Positions 1 to 11,482 are shown, counted from the stretch's first letter. The stretch: DNA of 64,000 nt from Pyropia haitanensis (GCA_008729055.1 SDUX01000002.1:6487485-6551484); one strand, 5' to 3'. Numbers and translations: made by a program. Notes: generated from the sequence alone by a model not told the origin.

Positions 1-188
1 CGCCCCGCGGCGTGTTACGGTCGGGGGTGTGCAGCCCACTGGCGCGGACCAACGCGGCCGCGCCGCTGCCCGCTGGACCCGAGGGGGGTGCCGCGCTCGG
101 CCGCCGCGCGGCCAGCGCCTCCCTCAGGAATGAACGGCGACGGCGGGCCGCCGCCGCTTCCGCGGCCGGCCGGCCGGTCGAAGGGCGC
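1..188. other. Edge of window, upstream of zinc-finger gene
   Basis: GC-rich sequence. The zinc-finger reading frame is open through it from an ATG at 12, so it may be an extended N terminus rather than 5' untranslated sequence. Confidence 0.4.
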
Positions 189-2728
189 ATGCTCTCGTTT
201 GGCTCTGACAACGCCCGCGACAGGGGTGGTGGGGGTGGCGGCGGCGGCGCCGTCACCGCCGCGTCTGTTGCTGCTGCGGACGCAGCGGCGGGCGGGAATG
301 CGCACCGTGCACCCGGTGGGAGGCCAGATGGGCTGGGCGGCCTTGGTCCGGGGACGGCCGGCCTGGAGCGGTCCCTTCTGCTGAGCAGTCTGGCCTCTGA
401 TGGTGGCGGCGAGGCGTCTCTGGGCGGCCGTTCCCCCGGCGACCGCGTCGCGCCACTCGTCGGTGGCCGTCCGCCACGACTGGCCGTCCCTGCGACCGGG
501 AAGAGGGGCGGCGGCGAGCCGTTGGGGGCGGGCGCCTCCCCGGCGGCTGGCGGTCGCGGGCTAGTGGGGGTGCCCAAGCTGGCGCCTACGGGCGGCTGGC
601 TCTCCACCGCTTCCCCGTCGTCGAGTATCACCCCCAAGTGCATCCAAGACGTGAGCTTTTCCGGTGCGCAGCTCGCGGGCAGCCGGCTGAGCGTGGCGGT
701 GACCCCCCCGCCCCACCCCTACCACGCGTTCTACCCATCCGCGGCGGCCGGCGGGACGATTGACGAGGCCGCGTACGGGATGATGATTGGGCGGGGTGGC
801 GGCCATAGCGGCGGGCGGGCCGATGACAACGAGCTGCTGCGGGGAGGTCGGCAGCAGCAGCCGCTGCTGCCGTATGGCGTCGACCGGCCAGACGGGGACA
901 CCTCTTCGCTGACGCCCCTGCAGCAGCTGCAGCAGCAGCGGCAGCTGCAGCAGCAGCGGCAGCTGCAGCAGCAGCTGACCCAGCACCAGCGTCAGCAGTT
1001 CTATGGCCAGCTGCCGCTGCCACAGCCCCAGCAGCTGCTGGCCGCGGCCGCGGCCGACGGCTGGCCGTATGGGACGCTCGCGTCGAGCAGCGTGCCTGGC
1101 GCGGGACGGGACTGTGAGGTGTCACTCGCACACGTCAGCCGCTCTTTTTCGCCGCTGCCGTCCGGAGCGGGTGCCGGCGGCGGCGGAAACAGTGTCGGCG
1201 GCGGAAACGGTAGCGGCGGCGGCGGCAGTGGCTTTACGGACGGGGACAGCTCGCTCGACGGCGTTGGCCAGCCCCCAGCCTGCTTCCTGGCGACGGGTGT
1301 GGGTGGCGCTGCGGTCGACGCGGGCGGCGGCGACGACGCGGACAGCTCGCTGGCGATTGGCGCGCTCGCCCTGTCGGGCAACCCGGCGGGCAGCGCGGCC
1401 GCGCCGTCGTCGCCGCTCAGCGGCACAAACCCGCTGCTGTACCAGTATAGCAGCGGGTCGGGTGACTATGGGCTGTCGCTCCTCCCGTCGGCCGTCCCGT
1501 GGCCGTCATTCCCGGCGGTGGATACCACCACCGCCGCCGCGGCGGCGGTGGCGGCGGCGGCGCTGGCACCGGCGTCGGCAGGTGTGGCAGGGGGGGCGGC
1601 GGTCGCGGCCGTGCCGCCCGGCGCTGGTAGCCGCCTGCCGGCGGGGGGTGCCAAGGCGGCGGCGCGCAAGCCGCGCAAGCCGCGGCCGACGGCCGCCGCG
1701 CGGCGGGCGTCCGCCGCCGCTGCGGCTGCGGCTGCGGCTGCGGCTGCGGCTGCGGCTGCGGCTGCCGCCACGGACGGGGGCGACGGACCCGCGGGGGACC
1801 TGGCCGTGGCGGGGGCGGCCGGGGAGTTGGACCGGGATGGCGGGTGGCGGGCGTCGCTGGTCCCTCTCTTGAGCACCGACTTTGGGGGCGACGCCCGCCG
1901 GTTACCGCTGCTGCCGCCGCTGCCACCATGGGTTGGTGTCGCCGGCGTCGGGGGTGGCGCCGGCGGCGGCGGCGGCGGTCGTGCGGACTACCCCTACGCT
2001 GCGGCGGCGGCCGACGGCGGGACGGCGGCGGCGGCGGTCACGGCGGCGGCGGCGCTGGGGCTGGCGCCCCTCTGGCCGCCGCCGCCCCCTGATTTGGCTG
2101 GCAGCAAGGACGGGAGCCCGATCAGCGCGGCGAGCGACGGGGCCGGGCCGACGCCACCGCCGCCTGCGGCCGGCAAGGCCCGGCGGGGGAAGAAGCGGCC
2201 GCCCCCGCCGCCGGCGTTGGGCCGTGGCGGCAGCGGCAGCTGTGGCGACGGGGCGCGGCCGGCGGGGGCCGCGGCGGCGGCGGGGGCCGCCGCGGACGGT
2301 GGGTCCCCCCTCCCCCCCCCTCCCCCCCCCTCCTCAACGCCCGCGGCGTCGCCGGCGGCCGGCCGGGACCGCAAGCCGTTTCGCTGCGCCGCGTGCGGCC
2401 TCGCCTTTACGATGCGCTCCAACCTCAAGCGCCACGTGTCGACCGTCCACGAGCAGCGCCGCGACTGGGCGTGCGGCTGGTGCGACCGCACGTTTGGGCT
2501 GCAGCAGAACCGCAACAGCCACCAGCGGATCGTGCACGAGAAGCGGCGGGACTATGCGTGCCGCTACTGCGACGCGACGTTTGGGTACAAGCAGGTGCTC
2601 AAGCACCACCAGCTCAAGCGCCACCCGGGGCTCCCGGCGTATGGGGGGGGGGGGAGGGGGAGGAGGGGGGGGGGGCGGGGGCCGCCGCCGCGCCAGGGGG
2701 GGGGGCGCCGCCGGCCGCGCCCCCGCCG

Positions 2729-2759
<31 letters not shown>

Positions 2760-3354
2760 CGCGGCTGGTGCGGCCGCCGACGCCGACGACCCGGCGGGTC
2801 GGGGCGACGGCGGCGGCGACAATGGCGACGCGCCCGCCGCGGGCGCCGCGCCGCCACCGCCGCCACCGTCGCGTGGCGCTGCCGACGGCGGCGGCCGCGG
2901 CCGCCGCAAGCGCGCGCGGTCGGCCAAGGCGTCGGCGTTGGCGCTCGCGTCGACGCCGGCGGTGACGCCGGCGTCGGCGTCAGCGTCGGCGTCCTCGTCA
3001 GCGTCGTTGGGGTCGGCGGCGGCGGCGGCGTCGGCTGCGGCGCTACCGCCGTTGCCACCACCGCCGCCACCGTCGCCGTGTGGCGGAGGGGGGGACGATG
3101 ATGGGGCGACCGCGGCGGCGGCCGCGTCGGTGGCGGCGGCCGCGTCGGCGGCGGCGGCGACGGCGGCGGCAGCGGCGGCGGCGGCAGCAGCAGCAGCAGC
3201 AGCAGCGACCGAGACGCCGTCGGCGGCGCCGCCGACGGCGGCCGCGACGCCCACGGCGGGCCCGGCGCTGGCGCCGCCGCTGGCGCCGACGCTGGGGACC
3301 GTCGCGGCGCTGGGCGTCGCGGCGGGCGGCCCGTCGGCGGGCGCCCCGTATTGA
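189..3354 (+). CDS. C2H2 zinc-finger protein (three fingers), frame broken by G runs
   Basis: Probable nuclear DNA-binding regulator. Three classical C2H2 fingers lie at about residues 733-811 (first Cys codon at 2385); each is C-x2-C-x12-H-x4-H, joined by charged linkers EQRRDWA and EKRRDYA rather than TGEKP. The rest is low complexity: a Gln-rich stretch encoded at 916-1000, Gly/Ala-rich segments, a poly-Ala tract from a GCTGCG repeat at 1717-1768, and a Pro-rich patch before the fingers. The start MLSFGSDN at 189 was chosen for its context, but the frame is open to an ATG at 12. Just after the fingers the frame breaks inside several G runs (2642-2709). Codon character (G/C in third position) continues in the next frame to the TGA at 3354, including a basic GRGRRKRARSAK patch that could be a nuclear signal. 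The break needs two extra bases or one fewer, as expected if two of the runs are each one base short. Target genes are unknown. Confidence 0.75.
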
Positions 3355-4168
3355 CCCGCCGCCCCCCGCGGCTCTGCGGGGGTGAGGCGGTGACGGGGGC
3401 GGGGGGGAGGGGGGGGGGGGGGGGGGGGGGGTGGCGGGTGCGTGGGTGACGTCGTGGCCGCCACGGCGACCGCCCCGCCGCCCGCGCGGGGGGGCGGTCC
3501 CCCGCGGTGCCCCCGTTCCCTTGCCACGATAGACCGAGACCAGCCGGCAGCGTGCCTGCTGCCCGGCCGTGCTGGGCGTGCACGGATGGCGGGGCGCGGG
3601 CGCCGCCCGCCCACGCCAGCAGTCGGGGGGCGGCGTATGCGGAAAGGCCGCTCGGCTACGCGGCTGACGCAGGGCGCGGCCGGCGGGCAGGGGCGGACGC
3701 GCCAGCCGCTCCACGCTGTTTTTTTTGTTTTTTTTTTTCTTTTTTGCTTGTATTTTTATTCGGCCGTTTGTACCCTCCGCGTTGCTCTCTGCCTGCCCAC
3801 TGCGTCGCTGGCTGCTCGCCGCCCGGCTCCCCCTCCCCACCGCCGCCACCCCCCGCCGTCTGTACCCCCGTGTCCCGATCACCGGGACCGCCCCGCCCCT
3901 CCGCCCACCCCCGCGCGGCACCTCGCCACCGCCACGGCGGCCGCCGCCCACACCGCCGGCGTGGCGGCACCACACGCGCTACCCCCCCCCCCCCCCCCCC
4001 CCGCCCGCCCGCCCGCCCCCCTGCGCTGCGACGGCACCCCCCGTGGTCGGGTGCGCGTGGTCGGCCGCCGCCGGCGGCGGCCGCCGCCGCTGCGGGGCGC
4101 CCCCTCCTCCCCCCCCCCCCCCCCCTACCGGGTGCCCTCCGTCTGGCCGGCGTGGCCCCCCCCCCGCC
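3355..4168. other. Intergenic, zinc-finger 3' side and PPIL3 5' side
   Basis: No gene recognised. Holds long G runs (about 3405-3431), a T-rich block at 3719-3765 and C runs at 3985-4001. The last 200 bases are pyrimidine-rich and lead into the cyclophilin start codon. Confidence 0.5.
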
Positions 4169-4590
4169 ATGAGCGTCACGCTGCACACGTCGGTCGGGGC
4201 GATCAAGCTGGAGCTGTTCATCGACGTGGCGCCCGTCGCGTGTGAGGTGCGTTGGCGTCTGGCTTGGCCGGCGGGCACACCCCGCCGCCCGTGCTGCCTG
4301 CGCCGTGTCTGTTTTTTTTTTTTTTTGGGGGGGGGCGGGGGGGGGGGGAGGAGGGGGAGGAGGAGGAGGGGGAGGGGGGGGGGGGGTCGGCTGACGCTGC
4401 GGCGGCCTCCGCCGCTCTCCCCCCGCTCCCCCACGCGCCGCCCCTGGTGCGCCCACTCGGGCGACGCGTTCCGTTGGTGGCGGCGGCGGTGGCGTTGACG
4501 GCGGGGGGGGCGGCAGGGACAGCGGCGGGCGCCGGCGGGCGCGGTCGTGGGGGGGTTGGCGTCCGGGGGGGGGCGCCCCCCGCCGCCGCC

Positions 4591-4664
<74 letters not shown>

Positions 4665-4995
4665 GCGCGTGCGTGCGAGTGCCCGCCGTGGACCGCGCTG
4701 CTGACACGCCGACGGTGGCGGCAGGGGGCGACGCCGCGCCGCGGGGACGGCGCGTGGCGGCTGGCGGCCGTGGCGGCGCCGGCGGTGCCGCGGGTGGCCC
4801 GCTGGTGTGCAACCCCCCCCCCCCCCCCCCCCCCCTGGTGCTCTCCTCCCCCCCCCCCCTGCCCTCTGCGGCCGCGCCGCCGTCCCCCCCCCCGCAGAAC
4901 TTTTTGGCGCTCGCCGCGTCGGGCGCCTACAACGGCACCGCCTTTCACCGGGTGAGTGCGTTGCTCGTGCGGCTGTCGTCGGTTTGGTCTTTTTT

Positions 4996-5026
<31 letters not shown>

Positions 5027-6050
5027 GGTGTGTGTGTGGGTGTGGGTGTGGGTGTGGGTGTGGGTGTGGGTGTGTTGGCGTCGGCGGAGCGTGGGCGGCG
5101 GCTCCACAGCCCCGACCGCCACGCGCGGTGCTGTGCCGTGGGCGGCGGCAGCGGCGGGCGTTGCGGGTGCGCGTGTGGGTGGGGGTTTTCGCCCGTCGTC
5201 TCGGCCTCGCCCTGACGCCGGCGCTGCCGTTGCCTTTTGTGTGCGTGTGGGTGGGTGCGGTTGGGTGTGCGTCGTTGGGGTGGCCCGCTCTGCCGCCGGC
5301 GTTGGCGGCGGCGGCGGCTCACGCGCCGCCCCCCCCTCCCCCCCCCCTCTTGGTGTGCCCCCCCCCTGCCCCCAGTTCCCGAGTTTATGGTCCAGGGCGG
5401 CGACATTACGGGCACGGGCAAGGGCAACGTGTCGGTGTGGGGCACGACCTTTGCCAACGAGACGTCCGAGGCGGTCCGCTTCTCGGCGCGGGGCCTCCTC
5501 GCAATGGCCAACGCGCACCCGCAGCCGGATAGCAACGGGTGCCAGTTCTTTGTGACGCTCGACGCGGCGCCGCACCTCAACGGCACCGCCACCATCTTTG
5601 GCAAGTGCGCTGTCCTATGGCGAGGGGGGGAGGGGGGGGGGGGAGGGGGGGGGGACAGGCGGCGGGAGCCCACGCCTTGGGGTTTGTAGCCGTGGACCGC
5701 TGCTCTCGGGCGCTCTCGACGCTGTCGCCCGTGTGCAGGTGGGTTGGGCAGGAGGCTGACCCGCCGACGCCCACCGCCCCTCTTTTTTTTTTTTTTTTTC
5801 CACTCTTTGCTTTGTGCGCTGCCATCGTTGTGCCTTGTATTCCTGTTTTTTCCGTCCTTTTTTCCTGCCCTCCCCTCCTCCCCCCCCCCCCAGGGTCATC
5901 CACGGCAACGAGACGCTCGCTGCGATGGAGGCGGTGCCCGTCGACGCGGACGACCGCCCCGAAACGCCCATCCTCCTCGAGCGCGTCACCATCCACGCCA
6001 ACCCGCTGGCGGACCAGCCGTCGGCGGCGGCGCTGCTCGGGCAGGGGTGA
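4169..6050 (+). CDS. PPIL3: PPIL3-type peptidyl-prolyl cis-trans isomerase (cyclophilin), four exons
   Basis: Single-domain cyclophilin catalysing proline cis-trans isomerisation; PPIL3 orthologues are spliceosome-associated. I place exons at 4169-4246, 4898-4955, 5376-5604 and 5894-6050, giving 173 codons (human PPIL3 is about 161 aa). The N terminus MSVTLHTSVGAIKLELF, the FHRVIPEFMVQGGD block (catalytic Arg), the QFFVTLDAAPHLNG block and the end ERVTIHANPL all match the PPIL3 subfamily. The exon 2 donor is fixed by phase: ending at 4955, before GTGCGT, creates the conserved FHRVIPEF, whereas the nearer GTGAGT at 4952 would shift the frame. Donors are GTGCGT, GTGCGT and GTGCGC; each acceptor follows a C-rich tract ending CAG. 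Intron 2 carries a T run of about 30 (4989-5017) and a TGTGGG microsatellite (about 5029-5076). Intron 3 holds an internal AG/GTGGGT (5739-5745) resembling a recursive splice site. No frame problem in any exon. Confidence 0.93.
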
Positions 6051-6636
6051 GCCCCGCTCCGGGCAGGGGACGCGGCACCCCGGGTGGGGCCAAGGACGGC
6101 AGCCGTCGATGTGGCCACGGGGGAGGCGGCTGCGTGTCGTGGTTGCTGACGCGCTGCTTGCGGCTGCGGCTGACGGCAGTGGTCGGCCGCACTTGGCCGC
6201 GCCGCCCGCGGGACCGCCACGTCAACGGCGGGCGCATACTCACGAAAAAAAAAGACCCGCAAAAGGAAGGTGATGTACATCGTCTTCGGACGACCCGCAG
6301 CCCCCCAGCCCCCCCCCGTCTCGCCAATGCCCCTATCGGCGCTCTCGCTATCATGCCCTTGTCCCACCTCTCGGTTCCCCCCCAACCCCCCCCAAAAAGA
6401 CGCGTGCCCCACGAAAAGGACAGCCGTCGGTGGAGCCGGCCGTCGCACGCACCCCCGCCCACCCCCGCCCCCCACTGCCACAGCCGCGCTCGTGGCCAAT
6501 CCGTTCCCACCAGCGAGCCTCGAGGCGGGAAACAGCGAGATACGCTGCTCCAGCGCGCTGCTGGCCACCCCCACCACGCCTGCCCCCCCGGGGAACACGG
6601 CGGCGTGGACACCGGGGTCAAGCCACCCCCGCCCTG
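6051..6636. other. Convergent intergenic region between PPIL3 and HAPSTR1-like gene
   Basis: 3' flank shared by two convergent genes. Contains an A run (6244-6253) and pyrimidine-rich sequence; no gene seen. Confidence 0.5.
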
Positions 6637-7936
6637 TCACTTGCGGTTCAGCTTTTCCCACTCCCTGTGCTCCCGCTCCTTGTCCTTGTCCCGCTTGTCC
6701 TTGCGCCCGTTCCCGCCAGGGCCTTTGCTCCGCTTGGCCGCCAGCGGCGGGCTGTCCAGCATCGCCATCTCATTGCACAGCCCAAACGCGCGGATGACGC
6801 CGTCCGCGCCACTCATGCCGCTCGCCGAGGCGCCACCGCCACCGCCACCACCACCACCACCGCCGCCGCCACCACCACCCAGCACGCCGCCCGCCCCGCC
6901 GCCGCTGGCGCCCGACCGCGGGGACTCGGCGCCAAGCAGCCCCCCTCCCACACCCCCGGCCGCTGACAGCTGCTCGGCCCAGCTCCAGCACCTCCCCCGC
7001 TTCTTGCCAACGGTGAGGTTGCCCACACAGGCGGCCAGCGAGGAAGGCTCCGACGGCCCCGCCGCCGCCGATGCGGGTGGCAGCGCCGCCCGAGGGGGGG
7101 GGGGGCGGGCGGCGCGTCGGTCAGCGCCGTCACGGGGGCGGCGTCGGTCGACGCCGGGATGAGCGGGGGGGTGCCCGGCGTCGCGCCAGCCACCTCTGCC
7201 GCCGCCGCCGCCGCCGTGCCGCCGCCGGTGGGCACCTCTGCCGAGGCGGGGACAGACGACGCGCGGGCGGGGGTGGCGGCGGCCTGGCCGCCCGAGTGGA
7301 AATCCTCTGCTAGCTGCCGGGTGCATAGCTCAATCAGCTCCCGGAGCAGGTCGGAGCAGGCCACATTGTGTGGGACTTCTCGCCTTTTCCGCACCGCCTG
7401 CACACGTCCAAGGGACACAACACAAAAGAACAAGGACATGTGTAAGCACCCACACCCAGAGAGTCAACAGAACACGAAAGAACACCGACATGTGCAAGCG
7501 CCCACACCCAGAAAATCAACCAAGCACAGAGCAACAACAACACGGGCAACAACGGGTCAGACGGATGACCCCCACAAGCAGGCATAAACACGAGGAACGG
7601 AGGAAGAGCGCAGGGTATACCAGCATCCACGGCGACCATCGCCTCCGACAACACGCGGTACCGCCCCCTCCACAAAAATGGGCCGCGCGACACGTCCTCC
7701 CTCCCCCCCCCCGACGGCAAAAGCGCGGCGCGTTGACGTACCCACTCAGCAATGTTCCGGTACGCCGACCGGCTGCCCGACGCCCGCGACTCGGACGACA
7801 TCTTGTACAGCCGTGCCAACGAGGAGGCGGCCGCGCTAAACTCCTCCCGCATCCGCGCGGCGGCGTCCTTGCCCACCCGCTCCTCGCGGGTGCCCGCCAC
7901 GCCGCCCCCCCCGGTGCCGCCGCCGCCCCCATCCAT
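6637..7936 (-). CDS. HAPSTR1/C16orf72-like (DUF4588) protein, two exons
   Basis: Exon 1 runs 7936-7742 (65 codons, start MDGGGGG), followed by an intron 7741-7398 (donor GTACGT, acceptor GTGTGCAG) and exon 2 from 7397. The join reads SAYRNIAEW then AVRKRREVPHNVACSDLL. This matches the HAPSTR1 core pattern, from the helix with LYK to the YxxRNxDVLAWVxKRRR and DLIxFL region; human HAPSTR1 is a nuclear stress-signalling adaptor. Splicing improves the match over read-through, which supports the intron. Exon 2 changes frame at the 11-base G run 7094-7104 (C on the coding strand); one extra C would join AVRKRRE... to a C-terminal part rich in Gly that ends with a lysine-rich tail (AAKRSKGPGGNGRKDKRDK, then KLNRK, stop at 6637). 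That tail parallels the basic end of HAPSTR1. Family assignment is from remembered motif layout, so moderate confidence; existence of the gene is firmer. Confidence 0.55.
7419..7522. repeat. 52-bp tandem duplication inside the HAPSTR1-like intron
   Basis: Two diverged copies, period 52, each containing GACATGTG and then CCCACACCCAGA. Lies entirely within the intron. Confidence 0.7.
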
Positions 7937-9102
7937 GGTGGTGCGCGGGGGAGGGACGGGCGCACCCACGGCGCGCCCCGTTGCAAGTGCCAAGCGCGGG
8001 GCCGCGCCGCTTGCCCCCGTCCACACCGTCGGGTGGCCGTGGCGACAGCCGCGAGGCGGCGGTGGCGCCGGCGACGCTGGCAACGACACCAGCAGCGGCG
8101 GCCGCGGCGGCGACACTGCCAGCCAGCGGTGGCGGAGGCGACACCGGCAGCGGCGACGGCAGAAGCAACAGCAGCGGCAGCGGCGACGACAGTAGCGGCA
8201 GCGGCAGCGGCGGCAGGGGTGGCAGCGGCCACCACCACCGCAGTGGGCAAAGCGGAGCGAGGTCCTCCCCCGGGGATGAACGATACCCCACCGGCCAACG
8301 TGCGGGTCACCGCCGCGGCGGCCGCACGCGCGCAGGCACACACCAGCCGACGGGCGGCGGCGCGCACGGTGCCCGTGTGCCACGGGCGGCGGGACGGGCG
8401 CGCCAGGCAGGGGGGGATTGCGCGGTGACGGGGGGGGGTGAGAGGGGCGGAGGGCGGGGGCGACGCGTGGGACGGGGCGCGACGGGGTGGCTGTGGAGGA
8501 CGACGGGGTGGTGTTGGGGGGGGGGGGGCCAGCCCCTGCGCGTGTCCTCCCAGGGGCCTCAGTGGATGCAGTTGACAGGAAAAGAATTGGGTTGTGGGCG
8601 GCGCAGTTGCCGGGCATCCGCGTGGGGGGCCATCGAGACGCAAGCCAGGGGGGGGCCGCACTGCCAGCGTGTCATATTGTGGCCCCCACCAGGTCATCCC
8701 TGTAAACCGTTGCGGTGCAAAAAATCCATCGGAACTCCCTCTCTTGCAGGTCCTTGAACTGGTATCCGTTGTGGTCAATGAGTCTCACTTGTGCATTTTT
8801 CCCAACGCTCGCGTGTGACAAAGAAGAGTGTTGGTACTCAAGCAGGAATTTCTCGGCGACGCGAACCGTACAGTCCTGCATCACGCACCAAGAGCGGTGG
8901 CTGAGCTCCCGGCATCTTCCTCCTCCCACTCTTGCACACTCTTGCCTCTTCTTTGTGGACAACAGCACCGTTGGTGTCACCTGGATTGCACTACGGAGGT
9001 GTGCGTCAGCCCGCTGGGCATGCCGACATCCGTACGGCCCCCGCTCCTACCGACAAGTCGCCCCCTGCCGCGCCCTCTTGGCCGCCCCTCCGCCTCCTCG
9101 CC
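7937..9102. other. Divergent upstream region between HAPSTR1-like gene and SSAT gene
   Basis: 7937-8690 is GC-rich trinucleotide-repeat-like sequence. 8690-9010 is noticeably AT-richer and holds a 102-codon minus-strand open frame (8980-8672, with KNAQVRLIDHNGYQFKDLQE). I recognise no family for it, and it may be a remnant of inserted DNA. It otherwise serves as the promoter region for both flanking genes. Confidence 0.4.
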
Positions 9103-9820
9103 ATGCCGGCCGCATCCCCTTCCCCCCCCCCGGGCGGCCGGAGGTGGCGCTCCGCCAAGCGACGGCGGCCGACATGCCCGCGGTGGTGCGGCTCATCCAG
9201 GAGCTCGCCACGTGTGAGCGGGAGCCCGACGCCCCCACTCTCACCGCCCACGACCTGGTGCGCGATGGGTTTCCACCGCCGTCGGCGGAGGCGCCGCCCC
9301 CCGCCTTCCACGTCATTCTGGCGGTGGTGGCCCGCGCCGACGGAGGTGCCACCAGTGGCGGCGGGCGTCGCAACAACGGCGGCGACTACGACGGCGGCGG
9401 CGGGGATGACGACAGCGGCGGCACTGGCGGTGCGGGCGGTGGTGGCGATGACGGCGGGGGCGGTGTCCCCCCCCCAGCGACGGGGTGGTCGGCATGGCGC
9501 TGTGGCACCACACCTACTCCACCTGGACCGGCCGCTGCTTGTACGTCGAGGACCTGATCGTGACCGAGCGGTGGCGGCGTGCGGGCATTGGTCGCCGCCT
9601 GCTGCGGGCGGCGGCGGCCGCGGCGGTGGCCACCCGCTGCGCGCGGATGGACTGGGTGGTGTGCGGGTGGAACCGGCGGGCGGTGGACTTTTACGCCCGC
9701 GCGGGCGCGCGCGTGCAGGCGGACCTCCGCCACATGCGCGTCGATGGCCACGCGCTCCGCGCGTTGGGTGGGGAGGGGGGGGAGGCCGCCCCCGCCGCGT
9801 CCGCGCACCCAGCAGACTGA
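9103..9820 (+). CDS. SSAT-like diamine/polyamine (or thialysine) N-acetyltransferase, GNAT fold
   Basis: Acetyl-CoA-dependent N-acetyltransferase of the spermidine/spermine N1-acetyltransferase type, acting in polyamine or thialysine metabolism. Visible in order: N-terminal strand and helix (ALRQATAAD, VVRLIQELA), the LTAHDLVRDGF block, then VGMALWHHTYSTWTGR, the strand LYVEDLIVTERWRRAGIG with acetyl-CoA P-loop (R-x-x-G-I-G), LLRAAAAAAV, and WNRRAVDFYARAGAR. An acidic Gly-rich insert (about 9345-9465) separates the two halves and is absent from human SAT1. The frame changes twice, at the C10 run 9122-9131 and the C9 run 9467-9475. Adding one C to each run gives one continuous frame from the ATG at 9103 (GCCATG context) to the TGA at 9820. 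No GT-AG intron with the right phase fits the second break. Function assigned by family match; exact substrate is not determinable. Confidence 0.82.
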
Positions 9821-10570
9821 GCTCACCCCGGCGGGTGCGCCTGGCCGCACGGCGGGATGGCGCGTTCTCTTTTTTTTTTGCTCATGTATCGGCCGCCGCG
9901 ACCGCCTTGCGCGCAGCCAAGCAGCCGCGCACGGCCTCGTCTGGACCGCCGGCGCCGGCATGGGGGCAGGCGGGCCCGGGCCGCCGCCAAGGGCGTACCC
10001 ATCCTGCCGCCCACCCTTTCTGCCCGACCCCGCCCGTAGACCACCCCGTGGTGCCGCAGCCGCCCTCCCTGTCTGCCCAGCAGCGGGCCGTGCGTTGTAC
10101 CCGCTGTGCACCACCGGCGGGCGGGCGGGTGGGCACGCAAGGGGACGAGCATGGGGCGCTCGCCATGTCGTGGCCCGCCTGTCCCGCCCAAGCCCGTGCT
10201 GTGTCATCCGTGATGGAGCCCCCTACGAGCCTGTGCCCGTCAAGGCAGACGTCCGCACGGGGAGACTCGCTGCCGTTGCAGCCGTCCGGCTGCTGTGCCC
10301 TCGGTGGTGACCGCCCGCCGTGGCTACCAGGCCCACGCCGTGCAGCCCCCGCTGCCGACCCCCCCACCCCCCTCTGACTCATGGCGGCGACGGCGGCATC
10401 GACGGTGGTGCTGGCAGGCGGCAGCGGGTGCGGCCCTGGCTGGGGTCGTGGTGGGGCAGGAGGGGGTCGGCGTAGCGGAGAGTAGAAGGGGGGTGGAGGG
10501 GGCCCAGTTTCCACGTCCCCCACCGTGCCGGGCGCCGCCGTCATGATTGTTGTGAGCGACCGCCCCGCAT
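9821..10570. other. Intergenic, 3' of SSAT gene
   Basis: GC-rich sequence with a short T run at 9871-9879; no gene recognised on either strand. Confidence 0.45.
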
Positions 10571-10800
10571 TTGGCCCTGCGTCACTGGGTAGCGCTTGCC
10601 GCCCGCGGCCCTCCCCACCTCGACGTCGCCCTCCAGGCCGCCATCCGAGACGTGCAGGTGCTCGTGCTCGACGACAATTGTGGCACCACGTGCGCGGCCG
10701 CTGCGCGCGTGGCGACGCGGCGACGTGCGGGCAGCTGCGGCCGGCCCCGGCCATCCGCATCGCGTTTGGGACCGCCGCCGGGCGGGACGGCCGGCCGGGT
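10571..10800 (+). pseudogene. Fragment of a subtilase propeptide (relic)
   Basis: The translation AIRDVQVLVLDDNCGTTCA then ARVATR resembles the propeptide of the two subtilases at 41.9-48.2 kb (VQVLTLKDDCDDVC, then ADTVARV). After a frame change near 10720 the next frame gives ATCGQLRPAPAIRIAF, which parallels the intact GCDAVRLFPTLRMAS. There is no peptidase domain downstream and no clean start. It lies about 31 kb away and in opposite orientation, so it looks like a dispersed, degraded copy. The match is short and judged by eye. Confidence 0.45.
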
Positions 10801-11190
10801 CGGCGCACACCGGCGCCGCCGCCGCCGCGAGGCCGGCTGGGTCGGGGCACACCGGCGCCGCCGCCGCCGCGAGGCCGCCCGCCGCGGTCCGCGCCGCGCC
10901 CCCCCCCCGCCCCCCTCCCCCGTCCCCTCTCCTATCGTCGCGGGGGGGGGCGATGGCGGCCGCCAGCCGGCCAGGCGATGATCCGCGGCGGCCGACCAGC
11001 GCGCGGCTGCGGGCGGCCGCCACGGCGCGGCGGCGGCGGCGGCGGCGGCGGTCGATGCCCCCCCTCCGCCCCCCCCCCCCGCGCCCCACACCAACCAACC
11101 ACCCGCGCTTGCTGCGCGACCGGACAGAGCCGCGGCAGCCGCCGCCACCGAACCTATCCATCTCCCCGCGCCGGTCCTCGGCGGACCCCC

Positions 11191-11250
11191 CCCACTGGAC
11201 GAACCGTTCTGGACCGTGGCTCCTCAACCGCTTCCCACTGGACGAACCGT
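11191..11250. repeat. Direct repeat, two copies of a 17-mer
   Basis: CCCACTGGACGAACCGT occurs at 11191-11207 and 11234-11250, spaced 43 bases start to start. Confidence 0.8.
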
Positions 11251-11482
11251 GCCGGCGCAGTGCTGCCAAACCCATGGACCCCAGGCGAGCGTGCGGGACG
11301 TGAAATGAGCATGACTCGAGCTCCAAGTTGTGCAAGGGGGGCGCACGAGTTTCGACCAAACTCATGCTGCCCGGCTCGGGATGGACCGATTGTCGTGCAG
11401 TGGGGCCACAGGAGGCTGTGCCTCCGAGTGCAGCGGCGTGCCTGAACTCGGTACGGCCTCCGCATTTTCAGTCTACAGCAGG

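Noticed and set aside
4952..4957. GTGAGT as the PPIL3 exon 2 donor
   Set aside because: It breaks phase with exon 3; the donor four bases later keeps the frame and creates the conserved FHRVIPEF.
5029..5076. TGTGGG repeats as telomeric sequence
   Set aside because: Short, inside a PPIL3 intron, next to a T run; an ordinary microsatellite.
9345..9477. Intron in the SSAT gene ending at the C-run AG (9477)
   Set aside because: No upstream GT lies in the phase needed to join the two frames; a missing C in the run explains it more simply.
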